Part shown: positions 19,614 to 28,562 of the stretch, piece after piece
Position numbering within the stretch: position 1 is the stretch's first letter
How the letters are laid out: every line of letters begins with the position of its first letter
From: Telmatospirillum sp. J64-1
Lineage (GTDB): Bacteria > Pseudomonadota > Alphaproteobacteria > Rhodospirillales > Magnetospirillaceae
Direction: 5' to 3'
DNA length: 48,254 nt
Assembly: GCF_006980715.1 (NCBI RefSeq)
Contig: NZ_SBHN01000029.1
Span: 1-48,254 of the forward strand
The notes under the pieces: generated by a model
Told to the model about the DNA's origin: nothing
What the model saw: the letters and a program-made list of their open reading frames with translations, nothing else
Databases searched by the model: none
Made by a program: the position numbers and the translations under genes

Positions 19614-20728
19614 ACACGCATCGGCATAAGAACATAGATAGCACTGCCATCGGCGACTTCCCGCACGACGGTGGGGGAGGCGGCGTCCGACATGGCGAAA
19701 CGGGCGGATTCGCCTTCCACCTGCCCCAGGATGTCGAGCAGATAGCGCGAATTAAAGCCGATTTCCATGGGCGCGGAATCGTAGGACACCTCGACCTCTT
19801 CCATCGCGCTGCCATTCTCGGGGCTGGAAGCCGACAGGGTCAGATTGCCCTTCTCGACGCTCAGCTTGATGGCCCGCGACTTCTCGGTGGAAATGGCCGA
19901 CACGCGGTCCACGGCCTGGGAGAAGAGCTTGCAATCCACTTCCAGGATCTTGTCGTTGTCGGACGGGATCACCCGCTCGTAATCGGGGAAGGTGCCGTCG
20001 ATCAGCTTGCTGGTCAGCACCGCATCGCCGAAGGCGAAGCGGATCTTGCTGTCCGACATCGAAACGGTGACCTCCACCGCGCCCTCGTCGACCAGCTTGC
20101 GCAGTTCGCCGACCGTCTTGCGCGGCACGATGACACCGGGAATACCCGCCGCGCCCTCGGGCAGCGGCACCTCGATGCGGGCCAGCCGGTGGCCGTCGGT
20201 GGCCACGGCGCGCAGCACCGGCACGCCGTTGCTTTCCGTGGCGTGCAGGAAGATGCCGTTCAGGTAGTAGCGCGTCTCTTCCGTCGAGATGGCGAATTTC
20301 GTGCGGTCGATCAGGGCCTTCAGCTCTTCCGCCGCCAGGGTGAAGCTATGCGGCAATTCGCCCCCCGACATGACCGGGAAATCCTCGACCGGCAGGCAAG
20401 AGAGGGTGAATTTCGAGCGGCCGGAGCGCAGGGTCATCTGGCCGTCGCCGCCGCTCTGTTCCAGCTCGACCTGGCTGCCTTCGGGCAGCTTGCGGACGAT
20501 GTCATAGAGCGTATGGGCGGGGGCGGTGATGGTGCCCGGCTCGGCGATGTCGGCGGGGACCGCTTCCAGAATATCCAGGTCCATATCCGTCGCATTCAGG
20601 CTGAGCTGGCCGGCGCGCCCCTCGAGCTTGACATTGGACAGGATCGGAATGGTGTTCCGGCGCTCGACCACGCTCTGAACATGGGCCAGGGACTTGAGCA
20701 GTGCGGCGCGTTCGATGGTCAGTTTCAT
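19610..20728 (-). CDS. dnaN: DNA polymerase III sliding clamp (beta subunit)
   Basis: The 372-residue processivity clamp, with three repeated clamp domains. Recognisable segments are MKLTIERAALLKSLAHVQSVVERRNTIPILSNV at the N-terminus, ATDGHRLA in domain 2, and IPSDNDKILEVD near its end. The C-terminus VREVADGSAIYVLMPMRV is the typical clamp ending. Length is exactly as expected. It opens the dnaN-recF-gyrB operon and has a well-formed promoter about 60 bp upstream. dnaA, usually just upstream, is absent here; a GMC oxidoreductase gene takes its place. Confidence 0.98.
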
Positions 20729-20785
20729 GGCGTATGCGAGCTACCATTCTTGCGAATTCGACACCGTGAAAACACGGGGCCGCGC

Positions 20786-20813
20786 AGTATAGCATAAGCC
20801 GATTGATTCCAAA
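20786..20813 (-). promoter_or_regulatory. dnaN-recF-gyrB promoter
   Basis: On the minus strand, TATACT is preceded by TGC, forming an extended -10 (20786-20794). TTTGGA (20808-20813) lies 16 bp further upstream. It lies about 60 bp before the dnaN ATG. A small CCGTG/CACGG hairpin sits in the leader. Confidence 0.6.
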
Positions 20814-20901
20814 GCCGTTTGAAGGGGAAGGAAGGAAAAGCATGCCGGGCGGCGAGGCGGGGATGGCCCCCCTCCCGCTTCGCCGCCGCGGCCGGTGCGC
20901 C

Positions 20902-22563
20902 CTACTTGACCAGGGGCGCCACGACCGGCGTCATCAGGGTTTCCCGCACCATCATGCGCCCCGCCAGCTCGCCGCGCAGATGGTCGGCCAGGCGCAGGGC
21001 CAGGGCCAGCAGCGTGAAGGTCGGCATGGCATGGCTGCCGGTGGGGAAGACGGAACTGCCGGCGATATAGAGGTTTTCGATGCCGTGGACGCGGCAATTG
21101 CTGTCCACCACGCCCTGGCTGGGATCGTCCGACATGCGGGTGGTGCCCATATGGTGGAACGCGCCCACCACATCGCCGTCCCAGGGGGCGTTGTCGTCCA
21201 TCAGCCAGTCCTCCACGCGCAGGCGCAGGAAGCCCAGCCGCCCCAGCTCCTCGCCCATCACCTGGGTGGCGACCCGCAGGGTATGGCGGTCGATCTCGTT
21301 GAGACGCCAATGCAGGCGGATGCGCGGCACCCCCAGGGCATCGCGCTCGTCGCTCAGCACCACCCGGTTGTCGCGGTCGGGCGCCTGTTCCAGCCGCCAG
21401 CGGACCCGCACCGTGTCGCCCATGCGCAGGGACGGGCGGTAGTGGCGTCCGCGCAGCCAGCGCATGGTGCCGTTGGCGGCATCATTTAGGTCGGTCAGCA
21501 CATGCCAGACATCGCTGGTGAAGTTTTCCGGCATCTGCATCTGGCGAAAAGCCAGGAACAGGCGGCGCAGGGCGAAATAGCCGGTATTGCGCTGGAACTG
21601 GGCCAAAGGCTCGATCCCCGCCGCCGCCGCCAAGCATTGGTGGCGGCGCTGGACCTCCTCGCTCAGGGAAAGGGCGGGCATCATGTCGATGCCCCAATTG
21701 TGGAATCCGGCATACCACGGCACCTTGGCGCCATCGGCCTGGACCACGCCGATCGCCGGACCGGCTTCGGGATGTTCCATGAAATAGCGCCCGACCAGGT
21801 CGCGGCCATTGCCCAGCCCGGCCGTCTGCACGCTGTTCGAGGCCAGCAGCAGGCGGGGATTTTCCAGCCCGCCGCAGGCCAGCACGAAGGTCTTGGCCCG
21901 CACCCGGGCCGTGTTGCCGGTGATGCTGGCCAACTTGGCACCGATCACGCGACGCGCGGTGTAATCGCTCTCGATCTCGGTGACATTGGCGAACAGCAGC
22001 ACGCGCACATTCTCGGCCTCGCGCAATTCGCGGCGATAGACCTGGCCGAAGCGGGTGGGCGGGCTGAACTGCCAGACCTTGCCCTCGATCTTCTCGGGCA
22101 GGAAATCGTGCAGTTTCAGGTCGCTGGGCAAGGCGTCGGCCAGGTTGTAGTTGAAGGGGCCGATCTGGCACAGTTCCTGGCAGCGCTGGTAATAGGGCTC
22201 CAGCGTGGTGTAGTCGATGGGCCAGCCGCTGTCGGGCACCCAGTCGCGGCGCTGGAAATCCAGCTCGTTGAAGGGAATGCAATAGCCCGCCCAGTGATTC
22301 GAGGCGCCGCCGAAGAAGCGCAGCCGCGTCACGTCGAGGGGATAGTATTCATGCCCTTCCGTCTCGCCCACATACATGTCGGCGGTTTCGCTGTCGAAAT
22401 CGAATCCGCCGCTCTCGATCAGGCAGACCCGGAGCCCCGACAGGGCCATGTCCGGCTTGGCGAATTCGCGGGCGATGGAAATGCCGGCGGGGCCGGCACC
22501 GATGATGCAGAGGTCAGCTTCGATGACACTCCCATCGGGATGGTTGCGAAGATCATCGATCAC
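20902..22563 (-). CDS. GMC-family FAD-dependent oxidoreductase
   Basis: A 553-residue flavoprotein of the glucose-methanol-choline family, in the branch that includes periplasmic sugar and polyol dehydrogenases. The FAD-binding site is CIIGAGPAGISIAREF near residue 19. FFGGASNHWAGYC is the second GMC-type segment. The C-terminal block has HHMGTTRMSDDPSQGVVDSN, with catalytic-type His, and GSSVFPTGSHAMPTFTLLALA. It has no signal peptide of its own. Its start overlaps the stop of the upstream Tat-signal small-subunit gene by 4 bp (ATGA), so it is probably carried to the periplasm by that partner. No cytochrome c subunit follows, so the electron acceptor is unknown, and so is the substrate. Confidence 0.88.
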   Translation of the reverse strand: MIDDLRNHPDGSVIEADLCIIGAGPAGISIAREFAKPDMALSGLRVCLIESGGFDFDSETADMYVGETEGHEYYPLDVTRLRFFGGASNHWAGYCIPFNELDFQRRDWVPDSGWPIDYTTLEPYYQRCQELCQIGPFNYNLADALPSDLKLHDFLPEKIEGKVWQFSPPTRFGQVYRRELREAENVRVLLFANVTEIESDYTARRVIGAKLASITGNTARVRAKTFVLACGGLENPRLLLASNSVQTAGLGNGRDLVGRYFMEHPEAGPAIGVVQADGAKVPWYAGFHNWGIDMMPALSLSEEVQRRHQCLAAAAGIEPLAQFQRNTGYFALRRLFLAFRQMQMPENFTSDVWHVLTDLNDAANGTMRWLRGRHYRPSLRMGDTVRVRWRLEQAPDRDNRVVLSDERDALGVPRIRLHWRLNEIDRHTLRVATQVMGEELGRLGFLRLRVEDWLMDDNAPWDGDVVGAFHHMGTTRMSDDPSQGVVDSNCRVHGIENLYIAGSSVFPTGSHAMPTFTLLALALRLADHLRGELAGRMMVRETLMTPVVAPLVK

Positions 22564-22913
22564 GAGGATGTCACCACCGTCAATGCGCAGAGCCGTGCTT
22601 CGCAGCGAGCCAGCATCCAGTTGTCGACATAGAGCGTGTTCCCGGCCCGGAAATCGCGCTCCAACAGGGAAGGCAGGAGGTCCGCCAGATCGTCCCAGCC
22701 GATGTCCGGAGGCAGATCCAGCGCCGCCAGCAGCGCCTCGCGGCTGGCCTCGCCGGGATTCCGTTCCAGATATTGGCGGCCCACGCGCCGGGCGCTGTCG
22801 AGATGGGGAAACAGGCGCTGGGCCCCCTGCGCCCTGGCCGTGTCCCCCGAAAACAGGAAGGCGGCGCCGGCTGCCAAACCAGTGCCGAGCAAGCTGCGTC
22901 TGCTGAGTTTCAT
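22560..22913 (-). CDS. Tat-exported small subunit of the GMC dehydrogenase
   Basis: A 117-residue protein with a twin-arginine signal MKLSRRSLLGTGLAAGAAFL. A short helical domain follows, containing WDDLADLLPSLLERDF and DNWMLARCEARLCAL. Size, Tat signal and position directly before a signal-less GMC gene match the small (gamma) subunits of fructose, sorbitol and gluconate 2-dehydrogenases. Those subunits help mature and export the flavoprotein. ATG at 22913 has GAGGGG just upstream; an upstream in-frame extension would precede the Tat signal and is unlikely. It is divergent from the hybrid histidine kinase gene. Confidence 0.8.
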   Translation of the reverse strand: MKLSRRSLLGTGLAAGAAFLFSGDTARAQGAQRLFPHLDSARRVGRQYLERNPGEASREALLAALDLPPDIGWDDLADLLPSLLERDFRAGNTLYVDNWMLARCEARLCALTVVTSS

Positions 22914-23128
22914 GATCCCCCTCTTCACCGATGCCGTGTCCTTATGTGCAGTTGCAACAGGCACGGGGCAATCAGCCGAAAGAGCGGAGAAACACACGCA
23001 AATGGGCTGCGCTGGACAGCGTACTGACGAAAGTAGCGGGGCCGTTCCCAACGAAAGTCCTGGCCTCATGCCGCGCGTCATGGACTAGTCTAGGAGAAGC
23101 TAGGGTTGCGCCAGGCTATCCGGCGCCC

Positions 23129-25885
23129 ATGAAGGAGAAGCGCGTCTTGTGGAGCGGCAGAAGGATCCGTGCGCTCAGGGGACCCCGATGCCCCCGGCTG
23201 CAGCTGTATTTGTGGGGCGCAACGGCGCTGGTGATCGTGGCGCTGCTTTTCTCGACCGGCCGCACCCTCTGGCACGGCTATCAGCGGAGCCTGGCCGAGG
23301 CCGGAGAGCAGGCCTCACGCCTCGCCCGCGCCCTCGAGGAACATGCCGCCCGCAGCTTCGGCGCGATCGACGGGACGCTGGCGAGCCTCGCCGCCCCCGC
23401 TTCGGACCCGCGGCTCCTGCAGCCCCGGCTGCAAGCCGCCCTGCGCACCCTGCCGCAGGTGGACCGGCTGGCCGTGCAGGATACCGGCGGACGATGGACG
23501 AGCGCAGGCCTCCTTCCCTTCGATCCCGCCGAGTGGGCGGATTCGTCCGACTTCCCGGAAACAGGGCTGCTGATCGGCCGGGTGGTGGAGGAGAACGGCG
23601 AGGGGATCGTCCTCGTCGGGCGGCGCCTGCATGACGCCACGGGCCGTTTCGCCGGTCTGGCTGTGGCGGGGATGGCGCCATCCTATTTCGACGGCTTCTA
23701 CCAGGACCTCGCGGCGGACGGGCAGGGGCTGGTCGCCCTGCTGCACCGGGAGGGCGACATCCTGTTCCCCTCCTCGGCCCGGAGCAGTGATCTGCCGCAG
23801 GATCCGGACCGCGCCGTCCGGGCCGAACACGGCGTCCACGGCTATCCGCTGGCGGTGCTGGTGGCCCTGCCCCGCGACCGCACCCTGGCGCCCTGGCGGG
23901 ACCAGGCTTGGCCGCAGGCCCTGCAAAGCCTAGCGGTGACGGCCCTGCTGCTGCTGGCGGCCTTCCTGCTGGGAAGCTGGCTGCGCCGCAGCCATGCCAG
24001 TGAAACCTATTTCCGCGCCGCCGCCGAGGGCCGCCTCGACGCCTTCCTGCTGCTGGGCTGCCTGCGCGACGACAAAGGCATGGTCCGGGATTTCCGGCTG
24101 CATTACATCAACGAGCGCGGCGCCGCGCTGCTGGCCCGCCCGGTCGAGACGCTGATCGACCGACCGCTGTCGCAAAGCCTGCCCAACGCCCCGGAACTGC
24201 TGCGTGCCTGCCTGGCCGCCCTGACCCTGCCGGGGCCGCAGAAGAGCGACATCGCCCTATCTTCTCCCTCCGGGCGGATGCTGCTGCGCTGCCAGATCGT
24301 GCCGCTTGCCAACGGCCTGGCGGTATCGGCGCGCGACATCACGGAAATGCGGGCGGCCACCCAGCGGCTGGAAGAAAGCGAGGAACGCTTCCGCTCGCTG
24401 GTGGAATTGTCGCCCGACGCCATCCTGGTCCATGCCGGTGGACGCATCGCCTTCGCCAATGCCGCCGCCTTGCAGGTCTTCCGCGCCGCCGGTCCCGAGG
24501 AATTGACCGGCCGCTCGCTGCTGGACCTGGTGCATGAGCACGACCGCGCCGCCCTGCGCGCCCGCATCCTCGGCCGGGGCCGCTCGAAGGGGCCCTTTGA
24601 GGAACGCTATGTGCGGCTGGACGGCCAGGTCTTCGAGGCCGAGGCCATGTCCGCCGACATCACCCTGCAAGGCATGCCCGCCCATCAGGTGGTGATCCGC
24701 GACGTCACCGAGCGGCGCCAGATGCAGGCGCAGCTTCTGCAAAGCGCCAAGCTGGCGATCCTGGGCGAAATGGCCGCCGGCATGGCCCATGAACTGAGCC
24801 AGCCGCTCAACATCATCCGCATGGCCGCCGACGGCACGCTGATGATGATGCGCAACGGCCGCAGCGACGAGGCCCATCAACGGCGGCAATTCACCCTGAT
24901 CTCGGAGCAGACCGGGCGCATGGCCGAGATCATCGACCATATCCGCATCTTCAGCCGCAAGGAGCAGGGCAGCGTGGTGGTGTTCGACGCCGTCGCCACC
25001 GTCAAGCGGGCCCTCGACCTGGTGGAGCAGCAGATTCGCGGCGAGGGCGTGACCCTGCGCATCTCGCTGCCCGCCGAGGTGGCGCCGGTGCAGGGCAGGC
25101 CGGTACAACTGGAACAGGTGGTGGTCAACCTGCTGACCAATGCCCTGGACGCCCTGCGCGAGCGGGCGGCGCAGGAGGGACGCCCGGCGTCCTGGCAGCC
25201 CGCCATCGTCATGACCGCCGAACTGGGCCCGGACATGCTGCGCCTGGGCGTCTCGGACAACGGCACCGGCATCCCCAATCATCTGCTGGACCGGTTGTTC
25301 GAGCCCTTCTTCACCACCAAGGCGGCGGGGCGCGGCACCGGGCTGGGCCTGTCGGTCAGCTTCAGCATCGTCGATGCCATGGGTGGCCTGCTTTCGGCGG
25401 GCAACAACGACGACGGCGCCACCTTCACGCTGACCCTGCCGCTGGTGAAGGAAAACAGCATCGGCTCGGGCACGGCCAGCCCGCTGGTCAATATCCTGCC
25501 CTTCCCCGCCGCCCAGCCCGGCCGTCACCTGCTGCTGGTCGAGGACGAGCCCGCCGCCCTGGCGGCCATGGCCGCCTTCTTCGAGAATGCGGGCTACCGG
25601 GTCAGCACGGCCCGGGGCGGCAACGAGGCATGGCGAAGCTTCCAGGCCGACCCTCCCGACCTGATCGTCACCGACATCCGCATGGCCGAAGGCGACGGCG
25701 AAACCCTGATCGAGCGCGTGCGCGACTTCGACCCCTTCCTGCCCATCGTCGTCGTCACCGGCCATCTGGGCGCGACCGACCAGATCGGCGACGAGCACCG
25801 CGAACGCCTGCTGGTGATGAAGAAGCCCGTCTCGCTGCGGGATCTGGCCGAGGGAATCGAAAGCCTGCTGGCGATGCCCGTCTGA
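23129..25885 (+). CDS. Membrane-bound hybrid sensor histidine kinase with PAS domains
   Basis: About 918 residues. Membrane segments at about 26-43 and 266-287 enclose a periplasmic sensor of some 220 residues, Cache-like in size. Two PAS-like sections follow (about 290-395 and 415-530, the second with EERFRSLVELSPDAILV). The HisKA site is AHELSQPLNIIRM with H554. HATPase motifs are NLLTNALDAL, DNGTGIP and GRGTGLGLSVS. A C-terminal receiver has phosphoacceptor D849 in LIVTDIRM. The PAS-HisKA layout resembles DctB/FixL-type kinases. Start choice is uncertain: ATG at 23129 has no ribosome-binding site, while AAGGAGAAG at 23132 would suit the in-frame TTG at 23147. No DNA-binding response regulator adjoins. 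It is divergent from the GMC operon, a possible target. Confidence 0.88.
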   Translation: MKEKRVLWSGRRIRALRGPRCPRLQLYLWGATALVIVALLFSTGRTLWHGYQRSLAEAGEQASRLARALEEHAARSFGAIDGTLASLAAPASDPRLLQPRLQAALRTLPQVDRLAVQDTGGRWTSAGLLPFDPAEWADSSDFPETGLLIGRVVEENGEGIVLVGRRLHDATGRFAGLAVAGMAPSYFDGFYQDLAADGQGLVALLHREGDILFPSSARSSDLPQDPDRAVRAEHGVHGYPLAVLVALPRDRTLAPWRDQAWPQALQSLAVTALLLLAAFLLGSWLRRSHASETYFRAAAEGRLDAFLLLGCLRDDKGMVRDFRLHYINERGAALLARPVETLIDRPLSQSLPNAPELLRACLAALTLPGPQKSDIALSSPSGRMLLRCQIVPLANGLAVSARDITEMRAATQRLEESEERFRSLVELSPDAILVHAGGRIAFANAAALQVFRAAGPEELTGRSLLDLVHEHDRAALRARILGRGRSKGPFEERYVRLDGQVFEAEAMSADITLQGMPAHQVVIRDVTERRQMQAQLLQSAKLAILGEMAAGMAHELSQPLNIIRMAADGTLMMMRNGRSDEAHQRRQFTLISEQTGRMAEIIDHIRIFSRKEQGSVVVFDAVATVKRALDLVEQQIRGEGVTLRISLPAEVAPVQGRPVQLEQVVVNLLTNALDALRERAAQEGRPASWQPAIVMTAELGPDMLRLGVSDNGTGIPNHLLDRLFEPFFTTKAAGRGTGLGLSVSFSIVDAMGGLLSAGNNDDGATFTLTLPLVKENSIGSGTASPLVNILPFPAAQPGRHLLLVEDEPAALAAMAAFFENAGYRVSTARGGNEAWRSFQADPPDLIVTDIRMAEGDGETLIERVRDFDPFLPIVVVTGHLGATDQIGDEHRERLLVMKKPVSLRDLAEGIESLLAMPV

Positions 25886-25899
25886 GCTTCTCGCTTTCC

Positions 25900-26160
25900 C
25901 TAGCGCCGGAACTGGTCGCCGCTGCGGAAGCTGTCGCGGGCGCTCGCGACCTGGTCCTCGCGCGGCCAGCGGGAAAAGGCGAAGATCCAGACCCCGATGA
26001 AATAGGCCAGCGGGAACAACATCAGCAGCGCCCACCAAGCCGAACGCCCGGCCTTGCGCAGGATCTGGATATTGGCCCAGACGGCCAAGACCAGGAAGAC
26101 GAAGCCGAAGATGGCCGGAAACCAGGAGACGGCACCGGGATCGGCATCGGGGCCCATCAT
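25900..26160 (-). CDS. Small two-helix membrane protein, second of a tandem pair
   Basis: 86 residues with hydrophobic segments at about 12-32 and 42-62. Between and after them lies the motif ILRKAGRSAWWALLMLFPLAYF then FAFSRWPRED. This RKAG...FSRWP arrangement is shared with the gene just upstream, so the two are paralogues. ATG at 26160 overlaps the upstream stop (ATGA), implying coupled translation. The charged tail REDQVASARDSF is probably cytoplasmic. Function unknown; a small hetero-oligomeric membrane complex is one reading. It converges on the histidine kinase gene with only 14 bp between stops. Confidence 0.72.
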   Translation of the reverse strand: MMGPDADPGAVSWFPAIFGFVFLVLAVWANIQILRKAGRSAWWALLMLFPLAYFIGVWIFAFSRWPREDQVASARDSFRSGDQFRR

Positions 26161-26375
26161 ATGCCCGTCTCCCCGCTTTCCAGGGCGGGCCAGCGCGACA
26201 GGGCCAGCATCAGCAGCACGGCGATGAAGCCGATGCCGGGGATGAAGACCAGCAGGGAAAAGATGGGCTGGAGCCCGGCCCGGCGGAAAATGCGCCACAG
26301 CGGAAAGACGAGCAGAAGCCCGGTCACCAGGGCCGAGCCGAAGACCTCGACCATGATGGTTTGGGTATAGTCCAT
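26157..26375 (-). CDS. Small two-helix membrane protein, first of a tandem pair
   Basis: 72 residues with two hydrophobic segments around IFRRAGLQPIFSLLVFIPG, then LALSRWPALE. It aligns by eye with the downstream gene over RRAG/RKAG, the Pro in the second helix and LSRWP/FSRWP. GGAGGTGA upstream of the ATG is a very strong ribosome-binding site. The pair forms a two-gene operon between rlmN and the kinase gene. No characterised family is recognised. Confidence 0.7.
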   Translation of the reverse strand: MDYTQTIMVEVFGSALVTGLLLVFPLWRIFRRAGLQPIFSLLVFIPGIGFIAVLLMLALSRWPALESGETGI

Positions 26376-26505
26376 GCGTCACCTCCACCCCCCGACATGA
26401 GAGGCGGAAGGCGGAAGTCAACCATACCCGAAAAGAGCGGGGATTTTCCCGAAACGCCTTCGGCCCGCTTGGCCCCTCATGCTGCGGGATGAGCCCTGCT
26501 TTTAT

Positions 26506-26569
26506 CGTCATTCCCGCGAAAGCGGGAATCCAAGCGGTTCCATGGACCCCCGCTTCCGCGGGGGTGACG
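26506..26569. repeat. Dispersed palindromic repeat family 1, short form
   Basis: Two hairpin arms, CGTCATTCCCGCG-AAGCGGGAATCC and GGACCCCCGC-GCGGGGGTGACG, face each other across a 12-bp spacer (AAGCGGTTCCAT). It lacks the 40-50 bp core of the long forms at 3315 and 32264. It lies between the small membrane-protein operon and the 3' end of rlmN. Confidence 0.85.
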
Positions 26570-26606
26570 ATTCGGTGCAGACAGCGCCGTCTTTTTCCGC
26601 CGTCTG

Positions 26607-27785
26607 TTACACCGCCGGCTGAGGCTTGTGATGCTCGTCGTCGGGGATGCCGGCCTTGATGCGCTCGGCCATGCGGGTCAGGCGGGCGCGTTCGCTGTCG
26701 GATTTGAGCTGGCCGCAGGCGGCCAGGATGTCACGGCCGCGCGGCATGCGGATGGGGGCGGAATATCCCTGCTCGAACAGGAAGTCCGAGAATTTGCGGA
26801 TATCGTCCCAATCCGAGCATTCGAAATCCGAGCCCGGCCATTTGTTGAAGGGGATCAGGTTGAACTTGGCCGGAATGCCCTTGGTGATGCGGATCAGCTC
26901 GCGCGCATCGGCCAGGCTGTCGTTGATGCCCTTCAGCATGACGTATTCGAAGGTGATGCGGCGCGCATTGCTCATGCCGGGATAATCGCGGCAGGCCTGC
27001 ATCAATTCCTTGATCGGGTATTTCTTGTTGATGGGCATGATGCGGTCGCGCACCTCGTCGGTGACCGCATGCAGCGAGACCGCCAGATTGACGCCCAGTT
27101 CCTCGCCGCAGCGCTTCATCTCGGGCACCACGCCCGAGGTCGAAAGCGTGATCCGGCGCTTGGACACCGAGATGCCCTCGCCGTCCATGATGATCTTCAG
27201 CGCCTTGGCGACGTTGTCGTAATTGAACAGCGGCTCGCCCATGCCCATCAGCACGATGTTCGAGATCATCCGCCCGCCATCCATGGGCGAAGGCCATTCG
27301 CCGTAGGAATCGCGCGCCACCATGAACTGGCTGACGATTTCCGCCGCCATCAGGTTGCGGACCAGAAGCTGCGTGCCGGTATGGCAGAACTTGCAGGTCA
27401 GGGTGCAGCCCACCTGCGAGGAGACGCAGACCGAGCCGCGATCCTCCTCGGGGATGTAGACCGTCTCGGCCTCGTTGCCGTCGGGGAATTTCAGCAGCCA
27501 TTTCCGCGTGCCGTCCGACGAGGTCTGCTCGCGCGTGATCGTCGGGCGCTGGGCCACGAAATGATCCTGCAGCTTGACCCGCAGATCCTTGGCCAGGGTC
27601 GTCATCTTGGCGAAGTCGGTCTCGCCCTGATGATAGAGCCAGTGCCAAAGCTGCTTGGCGCGAAACGGCTTCTCGCCCAGGCTGGCGAGGGCCTCGATCA
27701 GTTCCTGACGCGACAGGCCGATCAGGTTCGGCCGCTCGGACGCCGTGGCGTCGGACGCTTTTTCGGGGGCGATGGTGCTGTTCAT
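26607..27785 (-). CDS. rlmN: Dual-specificity rRNA/tRNA methyltransferase RlmN
   Basis: A 392-residue radical-SAM enzyme that makes 2-methyladenosine at A2503 of 23S rRNA and at A37 of certain tRNAs. The 4Fe-4S site is CTLTCKFC (C127, C131, C134). The methyl-carrying cysteine is C357 in ILAACGQL, and the other catalytic cysteine is C120 in [18 protein letters not shown] and [10 protein letters not shown] are the SAM-binding segments. All are at the E. coli-like spacing. The ATG at 27785 is chosen because it starts the usual variable N-terminus; the upstream alternative adds 12 residues with no better ribosome-binding site. It appears monocistronic. Confidence 0.96.
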   Translation of the reverse strand: MNSTIAPEKASDATASERPNLIGLSRQELIEALASLGEKPFRAKQLWHWLYHQGETDFAKMTTLAKDLRVKLQDHFVAQRPTITREQTSSDGTRKWLLKFPDGNEAETVYIPEEDRGSVCVSSQVGCTLTCKFCHTGTQLLVRNLMAAEIVSQFMVARDSYGEWPSPMDGGRMISNIVLMGMGEPLFNYDNVAKALKIIMDGEGISVSKRRITLSTSGVVPEMKRCGEELGVNLAVSLHAVTDEVRDRIMPINKKYPIKELMQACRDYPGMSNARRITFEYVMLKGINDSLADARELIRITKGIPAKFNLIPFNKWPGSDFECSDWDDIRKFSDFLFEQGYSAPIRMPRGRDILAACGQLKSDSERARLTRMAERIKAGIPDDEHHKPQPAV

Positions 27786-27830
27786 GACCGCTTCATATAG
27801 GCGGAAGGACCCAAAAGGCAACGACTTTAC

Positions 27831-27860
27831 GCGGGCTTTCCAGATACTCGGAAAGCCCGC
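27831..27860 (-). terminator. Inverted repeat between ialB and rlmN
   Basis: GCGGGCTTTCC pairs with GGAAAGCCCGC around 8 nt, about 30 bp after the ialB stop. No T-run follows on the minus strand, so it is at best a weak terminator, but the 11-bp perfect stem makes it a plausible transcript 3' end. Confidence 0.5.
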
Positions 27861-27892
27861 CCCATGACACCGTTCTTCTCTTGCCCCGCGCC

Positions 27893-28438
27893 CTACCGGA
27901 TATTGCAGGCTTGGCTGATGGCGCGATAGGTGGCTGTGAAGCCCATGAGCGAGAAGCTGTCCAGGGTCTCTTCGCCATTGGCGGGCTTGCCGCGCACCTC
28001 CATGACCCGTCCCCGGATCATTTCCTTGGTGAGCTCGGCATCGTCCTCGCTGCGATAGGTCCAGGCCGTATCGTCGCGGGTGAACAGGGTATAGTCCTTG
28101 CCGTCCAGCTTGACCAGGACCTCGCTGCCTTCGGCAAAGGGATAGCCGGCATTGATGCTGATCACATCGCGGCTGTCATTGCCGGGCCGATGGGTCACGG
28201 CCACATAGACCGGCCCGCGATCGCTGACGCTGCCCTGGCTCTTGCTGGGGCGGCTGGCCATGTAGCAGACCTTGCCGTCTTCGGCTTCGAAGACATAGCC
28301 TTCCCAGGCGCCGTTCCGGCCCAGCGATTGAGCCGTCGCCTGGGCCTCGGCCGGGGACGAGGCGAGCAACGCGGGCGCGGCGGCAAGGATACTGGCGGCC
28401 ATGGCAGCCAAAATGGGAAGACGACGCGTCCCGAGCAT
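27893..28438 (-). CDS. Invasion-associated locus B (IalB) family periplasmic protein
   Basis: 181 residues with a signal peptide ([26 protein letters not shown]) and a beta-rich domain. The domain has [43 protein letters not shown] and [10 protein letters not shown]-like segments. Two cysteines, in KVCY and QACN, may form a disulfide. These features are those of the IalB family, common in alphaproteobacteria. It was named for Bartonella invasion but is mostly of unknown function in free-living species. ATG at 28438 has GGAGGAG upstream. It is divergent from the asparaginase gene across 124 bp. Confidence 0.85.
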   Translation of the reverse strand: MLGTRRLPILAAMAASILAAAPALLASSPAEAQATAQSLGRNGAWEGYVFEAEDGKVCYMASRPSKSQGSVSDRGPVYVAVTHRPGNDSRDVISINAGYPFAEGSEVLVKLDGKDYTLFTRDDTAWTYRSEDDAELTKEMIRGRVMEVRGKPANGEETLDSFSLMGFTATYRAISQACNIR

Positions 28439-28562
28439 GATTCTCCTCCGTATTCTCCGCCTGCTACCCTTGAACCATTCGGGGCACGAACTGTCAACTA
28501 GCCCCTTGTCCAACGCGGAGGATGTTCCACATCCCTCGAAATTCAAGGGAGGAGAGACAGAA

